Shown: positions 44,223-51,850, counted from the first letter of the stretch. The stretch: 64,000 nt of DNA from Oscillospiraceae bacterium (GCA_015067885.1 SVLO01000003.1:1-64000); one strand, 5' to 3'. Numbers and translations are program-made. Notes: generated by a model not told the origin, from the sequence alone.

Positions 44223-45731
44223 ATGGCTGAACAGATGAACAACAACCAGCAGCCCCAGGAGGAGAACCTGAGCCAACTGCTTCAAATTCGCCGCGACAAG
44301 CTCAAGGAATTGCAGGAGAGCGGCAACGACCCCTTCCAGATCACCAAGTACGAGGTCAACAACGACTCCGCCAACATCAAGGCCAACTTCGATGCCCTGG
44401 AGGGTACCTCCGTATCCATCGCCGGACGCCTGATGAGCAAGCGCGGCATGGGCAAGGTGTCCTTCTGCGACCTGCAGGACAAGTCCGGCCGCATCCAGCT
44501 CTACGCCCGCAAGGACGAGATGGACGAGGCGGAGTACGACCGCTTCAAGAAGTACGACATCGGTGACATCGTGGGTGTCGTGGGCGAGGTGTTCCGCACC
44601 CAGCGGGGCGAGATGTCTGTCCGCGTGCAGAAGGTGACCCTGCTGAGCAAGAACCTGCTGCCCCTGCCCGAGAAGTTCCACGGCCTGACCAGCACCGAGC
44701 TGCGTTTCCGTCAGCGCTACGTGGACCTGATGGTCAACCCTGAGGTCAAGCGCAACTTCGTTATCCGCTCCCAGTTCATCAAGTTCATGCGCAACTATTT
44801 GGATAATATGGAGTACATTGAGGTGGAGACTCCCGTGCTGAACACCATCGCCGGTGGCGCCTCTGCCCGTCCCTTCATTACCCACCACAACACGCTGGAC
44901 ATTGATATGTATATGCGCATCGCCACCGAGCTGCCCCTGAAGCGGCTCATTGTGGGCGGCATGGACCGGGTGTATGAGATCGGCCGCATCTTCCGTAACG
45001 AGGGTATGGACCCCAAGCACAACCCCGAGTTCACCACCGTGGAGCTGTATCAGGCCTACGCCGATTTCCACGATATGATGGACATTGCCGAGGGTATCAT
45101 CTCCGGCGCCGCCAAGGAGATTTTGGGTACCTATGAAGTGGAGTGGATGGGCGAGAAGATCGACCTGACCCCCGGTTGGCGCCGCCTGACCATGGTGGAT
45201 GCCGTCAAGGAGTACGCCGGCGTTGACTTCGGTGCCATCACCGACGACGCCGAGGCTGTGGCCGCCGCCAACGCCATTGGCGTGGAGCTGGCCGACGCCG
45301 CCGAGAAGACCTGGGGCAACGCCCTGTACGCCACCTTCGACCAGCGTGTGGAGGAGAAACTGATCCAGCCCACCTTCATCACCATGTATCCCGTGGAGGT
45401 CAGCCCCCTGACCAAGCGCAGCCCCGCCGATCCCCGCCTGACCGAGCGGTTTGAGCTGTTCGTCTGCCACAGCGAGCTGGCCAACGCCTACTCCGAGCTG
45501 AACGACCCCATCGACCAGCGGGAGCGGTTCCAAAAGCAGGTGGAGCAGCGCGAGCGCGGCGACGACGAGACCGAGATGATGGACGACGATTTCCTCACCG
45601 CCCTGGAGTACGGTATGCCTCCCACGGGCGGCATGGGTATGGGCATTGACCGCTGCGTCATGCTGCTGACCGGCCAGGATACCATCCGTGAGGTCATTCT
45701 GTTCCCCACGATGAAACCCCTCGCAGAGTAA
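44223..45731 (+). CDS. lysS: lysyl-tRNA synthetase (class II)
   Basis: A 502-residue class II LysRS with an N-terminal OB-fold anticodon-binding domain (SIAGRLMSKRGMGKVSFCDL) and the catalytic domain: motif 1 (FIKFMRNYLDNMEYIEVETP), motif 2 (FRNEGMDPKHNPEFTT) and motif 3 (GMGMGIDRCVMLL). The gene is complete, but its last codons are not original: an integrated element sits just behind ATGAAACCCCT and supplies the ending LAE. A matching fragment reading PTMKPLD-stop occurs at 48407-48431, the likely old 3' end. Its native terminator is now 2.7 kb away. Confidence 0.96.
   Translation: MAEQMNNNQQPQEENLSQLLQIRRDKLKELQESGNDPFQITKYEVNNDSANIKANFDALEGTSVSIAGRLMSKRGMGKVSFCDLQDKSGRIQLYARKDEMDEAEYDRFKKYDIGDIVGVVGEVFRTQRGEMSVRVQKVTLLSKNLLPLPEKFHGLTSTELRFRQRYVDLMVNPEVKRNFVIRSQFIKFMRNYLDNMEYIEVETPVLNTIAGGASARPFITHHNTLDIDMYMRIATELPLKRLIVGGMDRVYEIGRIFRNEGMDPKHNPEFTTVELYQAYADFHDMMDIAEGIISGAAKEILGTYEVEWMGEKIDLTPGWRRLTMVDAVKEYAGVDFGAITDDAEAVAAANAIGVELADAAEKTWGNALYATFDQRVEEKLIQPTFITMYPVEVSPLTKRSPADPRLTERFELFVCHSELANAYSELNDPIDQRERFQKQVEQRERGDDETEMMDDDFLTALEYGMPPTGGMGMGIDRCVMLLTGQDTIREVILFPTMKPLAE
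45704..45721 (+). repeat. left attachment-like repeat at the lysS 3' end
   Basis: The 18-bp sequence CCCCACGATGAAACCCCT, ending 10 bases before the lysS stop codon, recurs with two mismatches at 48407-48424. Confidence 0.75.
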
Positions 45732-45803
45732 AAACCCACAAAAATCAGGTTTTGACAGCGTTTGCGGCGTTTTGTTAATCCAAAAATGAAACACGTCAGA
45801 GGG

Positions 45804-45873
45804 TTTACGACAAATTTACGACAAATGAATTTTTGAACTCTTCTTGAACCTTACGACAAACCGTTGTCGTAAA
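45804..45873. repeat. left arm-type repeat cluster
   Basis: TTTACGACAAA occurs in perfect tandem at 45804-45814 and 45815-45825. TTACGACAAA recurs at 45851-45860, and its complement TTGTCGTAAA is at 45864-45873. Confidence 0.8.
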
Positions 45874-45948
45874 CCTATAGGTTTTCATTAAAAGTTTTTG
45901 AAGTAGATTTCTGTTCAAGAGTATATCAATAATGTTCTACCGATATTC

Positions 45949-45976
45949 GACACTGCGGGACTTGTCCTGCAGTGTC
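45949..45976. promoter_or_regulatory. dyad operator of the HTH-NTPase-CYTH gene
   Basis: A 13-bp dyad (GACACTGCGGGAC around TT, one G-T pair) overlaps the -35 box of the promoter below, which suggests autoregulation by the HTH domain encoded next. A hairpin terminator is the alternative. Confidence 0.5.
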
Positions 45977-45990
45977 TTTCGATTTATAAT
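45962..45990 (+). promoter_or_regulatory. promoter of the island cargo genes
   Basis: TTGTCC and TATAAT are 17 bases apart, 29 bases before the start codon. Confidence 0.7.
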
Positions 45991-46018
45991 AAGATTGTAA
46001 GAAAGAGGGTGATAACTC

Positions 46019-47323
46019 ATGAACGATTACTCTTTTGGGAATAAGATCCTGGAGTTGAGAACGCAGCATAATCTTTCCCAGACTGAGTTGGCTGAAATGG
46101 TTGGCGTGACCAACAAGGCTGTTTCAAAATGGGAAACAGGAAAGTCGAAACCAACAACTAATGTAATCAGAAAACTGGCAGCGCTTTTCAAAATTGATAT
46201 TAACAAGCTCCTGTCAATGAGAGATGAGGAAAGGAAGATGGAAATTTCAAAGATTGTCATAACCGGCGGTCCTTGCGCAGGCAAGTCCACCGCTATGAGC
46301 TGGGTACAAAACGCATTTACACAGATGGGATATACTGTCCTGTTTGTACCTGAGACTGCTACTGAGCTTATTACAGGCGGCGTTGCACCGTGGACGTGCG
46401 GGACGAATGCAGAGTATCAAAAATGTCAGTTAAAGCTGCAGATTGAAAAGGAAAATATCTTTGAGCAGGCAGCTCGTACTATGGCGGTTGATAAAGTTCT
46501 TATCGTTTGTGATCGTGGCACACTTGATAACAAGGCATATATGGATGACATTGAATTCGCAGAAGCAATACAGTTTATCGGCTCCAATGAAGTAGAGCTT
46601 CGTGACAACTATGATGCGGTGTTCCATCTGGTTACTGCGGCGAAAGGTGCTGAAGAGTTTTATACGACAGCAAACAACGCGGCCAGAACAGAAACCGTTG
46701 AGGAAGCAGCTGCACTTGATGACAAACTAATTTCGGCTTGGACCGGTCATCCTCATCTACGCGTAATTGATAACACCTCCACCTTTGAAGATAAGATGAA
46801 AAAACTGGTTGCAGAGATTGCATCTTTCTTAGGAGAACCCGAACCGTATGAAATTGAACGTAAATATCTGATTGAATATCCGGATATCAAATGGCTTGAG
46901 AGCAATCCTTCCTGCCAACGCATAGAGATTATACAGACATATCTTAACAGTGCTGCCGGCGAGGAAGTTCGCGTTCGTCAGCGCGGTGTAGATGGAAACT
47001 ATATCTATTTCCAAACTATCAAGAGAAAAGTATCTGATGTGAAACGCGTTGAAATTGAGAGACGCCTATCGCAAGCAGAATACTTGAAGCTCTTGATGGA
47101 GGCCGATACAACTAAGAAACAGATTCGCAAGACAAGATACTGCCTTACATATGAGAATCAGTATTTTGAGATTGATGTATATCCGTTCTGGACAGACAAG
47201 GCTATCGCAGAAATCGAACTTAGCGACGAAAATGCTGAGATTGTATTTCCTAAGCAAATCAAAGTTATTAAAGAAGTTACCGATGATGATTCGTTTAAAA
47301 ATGCATCGTTAGCCAATATCTAA
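46019..47323 (+). CDS. HTH regulator fused to an AAA_28-type NTPase and a CYTH domain
   Basis: A 434-residue three-part protein. Residues about 6-62 are an XRE helix-turn-helix (LSQTELAEMVGVTNKAVSKWE). From about 76 follows a P-loop NTPase of the AAA_28 type, with Walker A GGPCAGKST and the Asp of LIVCDRGTLDNKAYMDD. From about residue 278 a CYTH-type triphosphate-binding domain begins (EIERKYLIEYPDI, then EEVRVRQRG, YFQTIKRK and EIERRLS with paired charged residues on strands). The NTPase-CYTH half resembles TTD14-like proteins; the HTH plus AAA_28 part recalls NadR. A regulator-kinase for an imported metabolite is an inference. AAAGAGGGTG precedes the ATG. Base composition is far more AT-rich than in the flanks. 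Confidence 0.82.
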   Translation: MNDYSFGNKILELRTQHNLSQTELAEMVGVTNKAVSKWETGKSKPTTNVIRKLAALFKIDINKLLSMRDEERKMEISKIVITGGPCAGKSTAMSWVQNAFTQMGYTVLFVPETATELITGGVAPWTCGTNAEYQKCQLKLQIEKENIFEQAARTMAVDKVLIVCDRGTLDNKAYMDDIEFAEAIQFIGSNEVELRDNYDAVFHLVTAAKGAEEFYTTANNAARTETVEEAAALDDKLISAWTGHPHLRVIDNTSTFEDKMKKLVAEIASFLGEPEPYEIERKYLIEYPDIKWLESNPSCQRIEIIQTYLNSAAGEEVRVRQRGVDGNYIYFQTIKRKVSDVKRVEIERRLSQAEYLKLLMEADTTKKQIRKTRYCLTYENQYFEIDVYPFWTDKAIAEIELSDENAEIVFPKQIKVIKEVTDDDSFKNASLANI

Positions 47324-47342
47324 GTAGAGAGAGGCGAGCAAA

Positions 47343-47882
47343 ATGAATCAATCCACCAAAAAAATCTGTATCACTGCGATGGGAATTTCGCTATTTGTTG
47401 TTCTATCTCTTTGCTTGCAGGTTCCAGTATTTGAAAATTACTATCTATGTTTAGGGTACGTTGTAATGACTGTTTTCTGTTATTATATGGGACCGATTAG
47501 TGGTATGGCTGTTGGTGGCTTTGGCGTTGTTTTGTATTGTCTGCTTACAAGTGGGTTGCGTGGTATGCCTGGATGGGCAATTGGGAACCTTGTCATTGGA
47601 CTTATTGTTGGTTTAACCTGCAGGATAACATTAAGAATGAAAAATCAATGGTTAAGACATTTGATTATAGGGTTTTCTATCTTAGTATCAGTTGCCATAG
47701 CGATGCTTGGAATTAAATCTCTTGTTGAGGCTGTGATATATGCACAGCCAATGGTCCTTAGGATAATTAAAAACACATATGCATTTGTGGCGGATGTAGT
47801 TGTAATGATGGTTAGTTTGCCGATATGTGTGAGTCTTAAGTCGGTATTACATAAAACATTTGGTGACGCGATTGCTAAATAA
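47343..47882 (+). CDS. ECF-transporter S-component-like membrane protein
   Basis: A 179-residue protein with five to six membrane helices, 19 bases behind the NTPase gene and so probably in one operon. The segment GPISGMAVGGFGVVLYCLLTS, GMPGWAIGNLVIGLIVGLTC and short basic loops are typical of substrate-binding (S) components of ECF vitamin transporters, which use a shared energising module encoded elsewhere. The substrate is not identified. GAGAGGCG precedes the ATG. Family assignment is by pattern only. Confidence 0.65.
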   Translation: MNQSTKKICITAMGISLFVVLSLCLQVPVFENYYLCLGYVVMTVFCYYMGPISGMAVGGFGVVLYCLLTSGLRGMPGWAIGNLVIGLIVGLTCRITLRMKNQWLRHLIIGFSILVSVAIAMLGIKSLVEAVIYAQPMVLRIIKNTYAFVADVVVMMVSLPICVSLKSVLHKTFGDAIAK

Positions 47883-47935
47883 AAGACACGCCTAAATTAA
47901 AAGATATAGATTCAAATACAAAGGAGAACGATTAT

Positions 47936-48058
47936 ATGGAACAATTCGTAAAGATGCCATATGAACGCTTGGAAACAAAAAAAGAACGTCAAATGCAGTT
48001 ATATGTTATTATGCAGAATGCAATCAACGAGATGCATAACAACGGTAATGCTGTCTGA
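47936..48058 (+). CDS. small 40-residue protein of the island
   Basis: A short gene with AAGGAG 9 bases before the ATG. The product starts MEQFVKMPYERLETKKERQM and is charged and helical, ending in NEMHNNGNAV. The next reading frame overlaps it by 11 bases and looks like the natural continuation, so this may be the first half of a gene broken by a frameshift near 48050. No family was recognised. Confidence 0.5.
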   Translation: MEQFVKMPYERLETKKERQMQLYVIMQNAINEMHNNGNAV

Positions 48059-48221
48059 GGGCAAAGTTGTTTATGGCGAGAAACCTGAAATAAATAAAAA
48101 CGAGCATGAGAATAGCGCTCCTGTAAATGCGACTCAAAACAATTCTGCCACCCCAAAAACCGCCACACAAACACCGAAAAAGAAACTTGGATTTTTTGCG
48201 AAAATCTTTAAAAAAGATTAA
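48048..48221 (+). CDS. 57-residue reading frame, possibly the shifted second half
   Basis: It begins MLSEGKVVYGEKPEINKNEH, has a Pro/Thr/Asn-rich middle and ends with a basic amphipathic tail (KKKLGFFAKIFKKD), a plausible membrane-surface anchor. It has no ribosome binding site of its own and overlaps the preceding small gene, so translation would need coupling or a frameshift. It may belong with that gene as one protein of about 95 residues. Confidence 0.4.
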   Translation: MLSEGKVVYGEKPEINKNEHENSAPVNATQNNSATPKTATQTPKKKLGFFAKIFKKD

Positions 48222-48267
48222 ATTGGCTAGGATATTCATCGTTGGACAAAGAAAACACCCTCGTTTT

Positions 48268-48292
48268 TTTACGACGTTTCTTACGACAAACC
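48268..48292. repeat. right arm-type repeats
   Basis: TTTACGAC and TTACGACAAACC repeat the unit seen at the left end of the island, here 115-140 bases inside the right attachment-like site. Confidence 0.7.
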
Positions 48293-48406
48293 AAATAAAG
48301 TTATGACAGTCTGTGTAAGGTTATGTACTTTAATGAAAACGGTTTGGATTAACGAAGTCAGGGAATGAGAGGTTAAATCAATGTATAACACACGCTCAGT
48401 GGAAAT

Positions 48407-48431
48407 CCCCACCATGAAGCCCCTGGACTAA
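48407..48431 (+). pseudogene. displaced 3' end of lysS (attR-like site)
   Basis: CCCCACCATGAAGCCCCT at 48407-48424 continues GGACTAA, reading PTMKPLD and a stop. The intact lysS ends FPTMKPLAE, so this is best read as the old C-terminus pushed aside by integration. Confidence 0.7.
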
Positions 48432-48445
48432 CTGACAAAAATGAA

Positions 48446-48482
48446 AACCGGGTCTGCACCTCTGTGCGGACCCGGTTCTTTT
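48446..48482. terminator. probable original lysS terminator
   Basis: AACCGGGTCTGCAC pairs with GTGCGGACCCGGTT (one G-T pair) around CTCT, then CTTTT. It follows the lysS fragment by 15 bases, as a native terminator would, and may now serve the converging zinc-ribbon gene. Confidence 0.85.
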
Positions 48483-48485
48483 GTG

Positions 48486-49004
48486 TCAATCTGTGGTGTT
48501 GTATGCTTTCATTGTGCTGCCACACTGGGGACAGGGACCATCGTAGGGACCCAACTGTCCGCAGTTGCCGCACCAGTAGGGAATGTCCTTTGAGGGGAAC
48601 CCACATTGGGGGCAGGGGTAATAGGAAATAGGAGTGTGGCAGTTTTGGCAATGGAGCTTGGGAGTGGGGGCGGTCGCCTCCTTTTTTACAGTCGCCGGCT
48701 TGGGTACGGGGGGAGCGCTTGGCACGCTGTGGCTGGGGGCAACACTTTGCTGTGGCTGGTGCTGCTTCCGTGTGAGTTCGGCAACGATGATATCGCTGTT
48801 TTCCACTAACTGACCGAAGGCGTACAAAAGCCAAACGGACACCCAGGCGACAAAGAAACCACCCACGATCACAAGAAGACCGGCAAGGACCATATCCTCG
48901 TCAATGGCCATGAGAGAAATGCCGGTGATGATTGCGGCGATTGTATCGATAATAAATGCTGCCGTCGCCAGACCTTTGATTTTTCCGCCAATGTTGTTAA
49001 ACAT
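48486..49004 (-). CDS. membrane protein with C-terminal zinc ribbons
   Basis: A 172-residue protein. MFNNIGGKIKGLATAAFIID starts an N-terminal module of two membrane helices (about 1-70) that is clearly related to the protein encoded at 51405-51794. A Pro-rich linker follows, then three CxxC pairs forming zinc ribbons (CQNCHTPISYYPCPQCG, CGNCGQLGPYDGPCPQCG). GGAGAGGGG precedes ATG 49004. Function is unknown; the ribbons suggest protein-protein interaction or a sensory role at the membrane. Confidence 0.72.
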   Translation of the reverse strand: MFNNIGGKIKGLATAAFIIDTIAAIITGISLMAIDEDMVLAGLLVIVGGFFVAWVSVWLLYAFGQLVENSDIIVAELTRKQHQPQQSVAPSHSVPSAPPVPKPATVKKEATAPTPKLHCQNCHTPISYYPCPQCGFPSKDIPYWCGNCGQLGPYDGPCPQCGSTMKAYNTTD

Positions 49005-49038
49005 AGATGACCCCTCTCCTTTAGTCGAAGTTGGTATT

Positions 49039-49066
49039 ATTATAGCACAAAATAGGAGAAGTGCAA
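49039..49066 (-). promoter_or_regulatory. promoter of the zinc-ribbon membrane protein
   Basis: On the minus strand TTGCAC and TATAAT are 16 bases apart. Confidence 0.6.
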
Positions 49067-49136
49067 GAGAAAGGGGGGCGGGGAAATCGCAGGGGAGTGA
49101 CAAGGGAACTGCAACACAAAAAAAGAACACAAATCA

Positions 49137-49165
49137 TTGCCAAAAATCAAAATTTATAGTAGAAT
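49137..49165 (+). promoter_or_regulatory. promoter of the radical-SAM/SPASM gene
   Basis: TTGCCA and TAGAAT are 17 bases apart. Confidence 0.6.
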
Positions 49166-49214
49166 AACGATTAGTATTGAGTAATTTCGCACCATTTGTA
49201 AGGAGGACGTAGGC

Positions 49215-50582
49215 ATGAAAGTGATTTCGCCGGTCAACGAGGGTGTTTTGACAATTTTGAAACGCTTTTTGAAGACGGAGTTCCGCGGTCGGTTGTCTAA
49301 ATATTGTGTTGCGGAGAAGACGGAGGACGGCGTGCTGCTGTTCAACCTGATGACCCGGGAGATGGTGCTGCTGAGCGAGGAGGAGTACAGCCGGGTCACG
49401 CAGTTGGACTATCTGCGCCAGCGCTGGTTCGTGGTTCCCGAGGGGCTGGACGAGCAGGAGTGTATGGATTTCGTCCGACTGGTTTTGCGGGCTCGGGACA
49501 AGGAAAAAGACATCATTACGGGCTACACGATCTTTACCACCACCGATTGCAATGCCCGCTGTTTCTACTGTTTCGAGCTGGGCCGCTCCCGAGTTCCCAT
49601 GAGTGCGGAAGTTGCGCAAAAGGCGGCGGATTACATCGTGGACCACTGCCAGGGCAAAAAAGTGCGCATGACCTGGTTCGGTGGAGAACCATTGATGAAT
49701 CCGGAAGCCATCGACATTATTTGTGATACATTGCATCAGGCGAAGGTTGAATTTACGTCCTTCATGTATACAAACGGGTATCTTTTCAACGATGCCATGG
49801 TAGAAAAGGCTGTTACCAGATGGAATTTGAAGCGGCTGCAGATCACGCTGGACGGCACGGAGAGCGTGTACAACCATGTAAAGGCGTATATATATCGTGA
49901 GGGCAATCCTTATCAAATCGTGCAGGACAACATTCGGCGCCTGGTGGATCGGTCGATTAAGGTCATCATCCGGCTGAACATGGATATGCACAACGCACAG
50001 GATCTGCTGGCTTTGGTGGATGAAATGTCACAGCGCTTTGCGGGGCAAAAGAATTTGAGCATCTACGCCTATCATCTGTTCAAGGAAGGAACGACCAACG
50101 CGGAACTGCACACAGATGAAGAGTGGAGAGAACGAGTACAGGCCATGCATAAGCTGCGTGAACGGCTCGAGGCCGGCGGATTGATGCGGCCCAGCGAGAT
50201 CTCGCAGAAGATAAGGTTAAACTTCTGCAAGGTCGATGCGGGGAAGGATATCACGATTTTGCCCGATGGAAGCATCGGCCTGTGCGACCATTTTAGCGAA
50301 TCGGAATTCATTGGCCATATTGACCGAGAAGGGCTCGATGCCGAAACCATGGCCCGTTGGCGCCGGCCGGCAGCGGAAATTCCGGAATGTGCGGATTGTT
50401 TCTATTATCCGGAATGTTTCCGACTGGAAAATTGTACAAGCAGCAGCCGGTGCTATCCCATGTATCGCCAAATGAAACAGGAAACAACGGTGCAGAAGAT
50501 GCACAACACGTATCAAAAGTGGCTGAAAGCGGGCGGACAACTGTCCCAGCAGGACACGGATGATTTGGCGGAGGAATGCTGA
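49215..50582 (+). CDS. radical-SAM/SPASM peptide-modifying enzyme, orphan
   Basis: A 455-residue radical-SAM enzyme. An N-terminal region of about 110 residues (peptide-binding-like) precedes the [4Fe-4S] motif CNARCFYCFE (CxxxCxxC) and WFGGEPLMNPEAI. The C-terminal SPASM region carries the extra cluster cysteines (FCKVDAGKDITILPDGSIGLC, CADCFYYPEC, CTSSSRC). Such enzymes usually mature ribosomally made peptides or protein side chains, yet no short precursor-like gene lies within 1 kb on either side, so the substrate is unknown. AGGAGG precedes the ATG. It is monocistronic, between two paralogous membrane genes. Confidence 0.88.
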   Translation: MKVISPVNEGVLTILKRFLKTEFRGRLSKYCVAEKTEDGVLLFNLMTREMVLLSEEEYSRVTQLDYLRQRWFVVPEGLDEQECMDFVRLVLRARDKEKDIITGYTIFTTTDCNARCFYCFELGRSRVPMSAEVAQKAADYIVDHCQGKKVRMTWFGGEPLMNPEAIDIICDTLHQAKVEFTSFMYTNGYLFNDAMVEKAVTRWNLKRLQITLDGTESVYNHVKAYIYREGNPYQIVQDNIRRLVDRSIKVIIRLNMDMHNAQDLLALVDEMSQRFAGQKNLSIYAYHLFKEGTTNAELHTDEEWRERVQAMHKLRERLEAGGLMRPSEISQKIRLNFCKVDAGKDITILPDGSIGLCDHFSESEFIGHIDREGLDAETMARWRRPAAEIPECADCFYYPECFRLENCTSSSRCYPMYRQMKQETTVQKMHNTYQKWLKAGGQLSQQDTDDLAEEC

Positions 50583-50589
50583 GAATAAG

Positions 50590-50625
50590 AAAAAACCCTG
50601 TAACCGATCGGTTACAGGGTTTTTT
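50590..50625. terminator. bidirectional terminator after the radical-SAM gene
   Basis: AAAACCCTGTAACC pairs with GGTTACAGGGTTTT around GATC, with A- and T-runs outside. Confidence 0.93.
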
Positions 50626-50633
50626 GCATAGCG

Positions 50634-51392
50634 TCAGAGGTTACGGATGATTTCGGCGCGCTGAGCCTGATACTCCTCGGCGGAAATCTCCTCCCGGCAG
50701 CGGCGCTCGTACAGGAGGGTCAGCGCCTGTTCCGGGGTGAGGGCGGGGGCGGACTTTTTGGCCATGTTCAGACCCAAAATGAGCATGGCAACGTAGAGCA
50801 GAGAAGAACCCCAAATGTTAAGCAGGCGGAAGATCAGGTACATGAGATACTGAATATCATCCGGAAAATAACGCAGCCAATCCCACGCTTGAAGGCAAAA
50901 ATAGTAAAAATAGGTACATTGGGAAAGGAAACCGAATACCACAGCAAGGATGATAAACACCTTCTTGGTGGAGCGGATACAGGCAAAGATGCCGGCCAAA
51001 ATCGCAAAGATCACAAACAGCAAATCGATGAGATAAAAGACGGTGTTCAGTATGTCGAAATATTCATAGCGGATGCTGTCGATGAAGTACTCAATACAAC
51101 CAAAGAGGGGGATCACCGAGGCCAGCACAAAGGGGACGATAACCAGGCCCGCCGCCTTACCGTTGCGGTAGAACACAAGGGCGAACAGGAAGAGGGCGCC
51201 GCAAGCAAGCGGCTCAATCAAGCGAGCGGTAAACCACAAAACATCGTATACGGAGAAGGAAAACTGGGGAATGATTCTGATAGCGTAAAACAAAAAGCTC
51301 AACGACAACAGGGCCCAGGCCACGATGGACAGGATGATCAGAAGGACGCGGCCCTTGGGGGCGGATTGGTTAGACAAAGTCAGTTGTTCCAT
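50634..51392 (-). CDS. membrane protein with a C-terminal SHOCT domain
   Basis: A 252-residue protein with six or seven membrane helices (VLLIILSIVAWALLSLSFLF; FTARLIEPLACGALFLFALV; LVIVPFVLASVIPLFG; VFIILAVVFGFLSQC and others) and a short C-terminal SHOCT module (LTPEQALTLLYERRCREEISAEEYQAQRAEII), a helix pair often found on membrane or phage proteins. The start at 51392 has GAGGTG upstream. It is the second gene behind the paralogue of the zinc-ribbon protein, so the pair forms an operon of unknown function. Confidence 0.72.
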   Translation of the reverse strand: MEQLTLSNQSAPKGRVLLIILSIVAWALLSLSFLFYAIRIIPQFSFSVYDVLWFTARLIEPLACGALFLFALVFYRNGKAAGLVIVPFVLASVIPLFGCIEYFIDSIRYEYFDILNTVFYLIDLLFVIFAILAGIFACIRSTKKVFIILAVVFGFLSQCTYFYYFCLQAWDWLRYFPDDIQYLMYLIFRLLNIWGSSLLYVAMLILGLNMAKKSAPALTPEQALTLLYERRCREEISAEEYQAQRAEIIRNL

Positions 51393-51404
51393 AATTGTCA
51401 CCTC

Positions 51405-51794
51405 TTATTTACAGTTGGAGATAGCCTGCTGATACTCGTCCTCCGAGATCAGACCCTGAGCGTGGAGGTTTTCAATGCGCTGGATCCGTTCGGAGGGAAC
51501 CTGCTGCTGGATGGGTTGCTGCACAGGTGCCTGGGGCTGGATGGGAGCGGACTGTTCGCCTCGGGTGTTTTTCTCAATGGCGGTGAGCTTGTCAATGATT
51601 TCGCCAAAGCCGTACATGAACCAGGAGGAGATCCAGGCCACCACCGGGCCGGCAACCAGCACCAAAAAGCCGGACGGAATCAGAAATTCGTCCACAGCCA
51701 TCATGCTGATGCCGGTGATAACCGCTGCCGCGGTCTCGATGATGAAGATGATGAGCGCCAATACTTTGATTTTCTTTCCGATATTGCGGAACAT
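51405..51794 (-). CDS. small membrane protein with a SHOCT domain
   Basis: A 129-residue protein with two N-terminal membrane helices (ALIIFIIETAAAVITGISMM; LVLVAGPVVAWISSWFMYGF) clearly related to the zinc-ribbon protein at 48486-49004 (shared ITGIS-M-A-DE and AW-S-W pattern). A Gln/Pro-rich linker leads to a SHOCT tail (RIQRIENLHAQGLISEDEYQQAI). GAGGGGGT precedes the ATG. The same membrane module is thus carried once with zinc ribbons and once with SHOCT. Confidence 0.75.
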   Translation of the reverse strand: MFRNIGKKIKVLALIIFIIETAAAVITGISMMAVDEFLIPSGFLVLVAGPVVAWISSWFMYGFGEIIDKLTAIEKNTRGEQSAPIQPQAPVQQPIQQQVPSERIQRIENLHAQGLISEDEYQQAISNCK

Positions 51795-51850
51795 AGCAAT
51801 ACCCCCTCAAAAGATATATCACCCCAGTATTGCCATACCGGTGTATTGAC

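Larger units (their letters stand above)
45704..48424. mobile_element. integrase-less island in the 3' end of lysS
   Basis: An AT-rich segment flanked by CCCCACGATGAAACCCCT (45704-45721) and CCCCACCATGAAGCCCCT (48407-48424), 16 of 18 identical: attL- and attR-like ends. Repeats of TTACGACAAA cluster just inside both ends, like recombinase arm sites, and GTTAATCCAAA with its complement (45774-45784 and 48343-48353) form an 11-bp inverted pair. The probable lysS terminator lies beyond the right end. Cargo: an HTH-NTPase-CYTH fusion, an ECF-type membrane protein and small reading frames. No recombinase, relaxase or replication gene is present. Confidence 0.75.

Noticed and set aside
45804-45873. 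A CRISPR or origin-type iteron array in the TTACGACAAA cluster
   Set aside because: Only four copies in mixed orientation, no unique spacers, and matching copies at the other end of the island point to recombinase arm sites.
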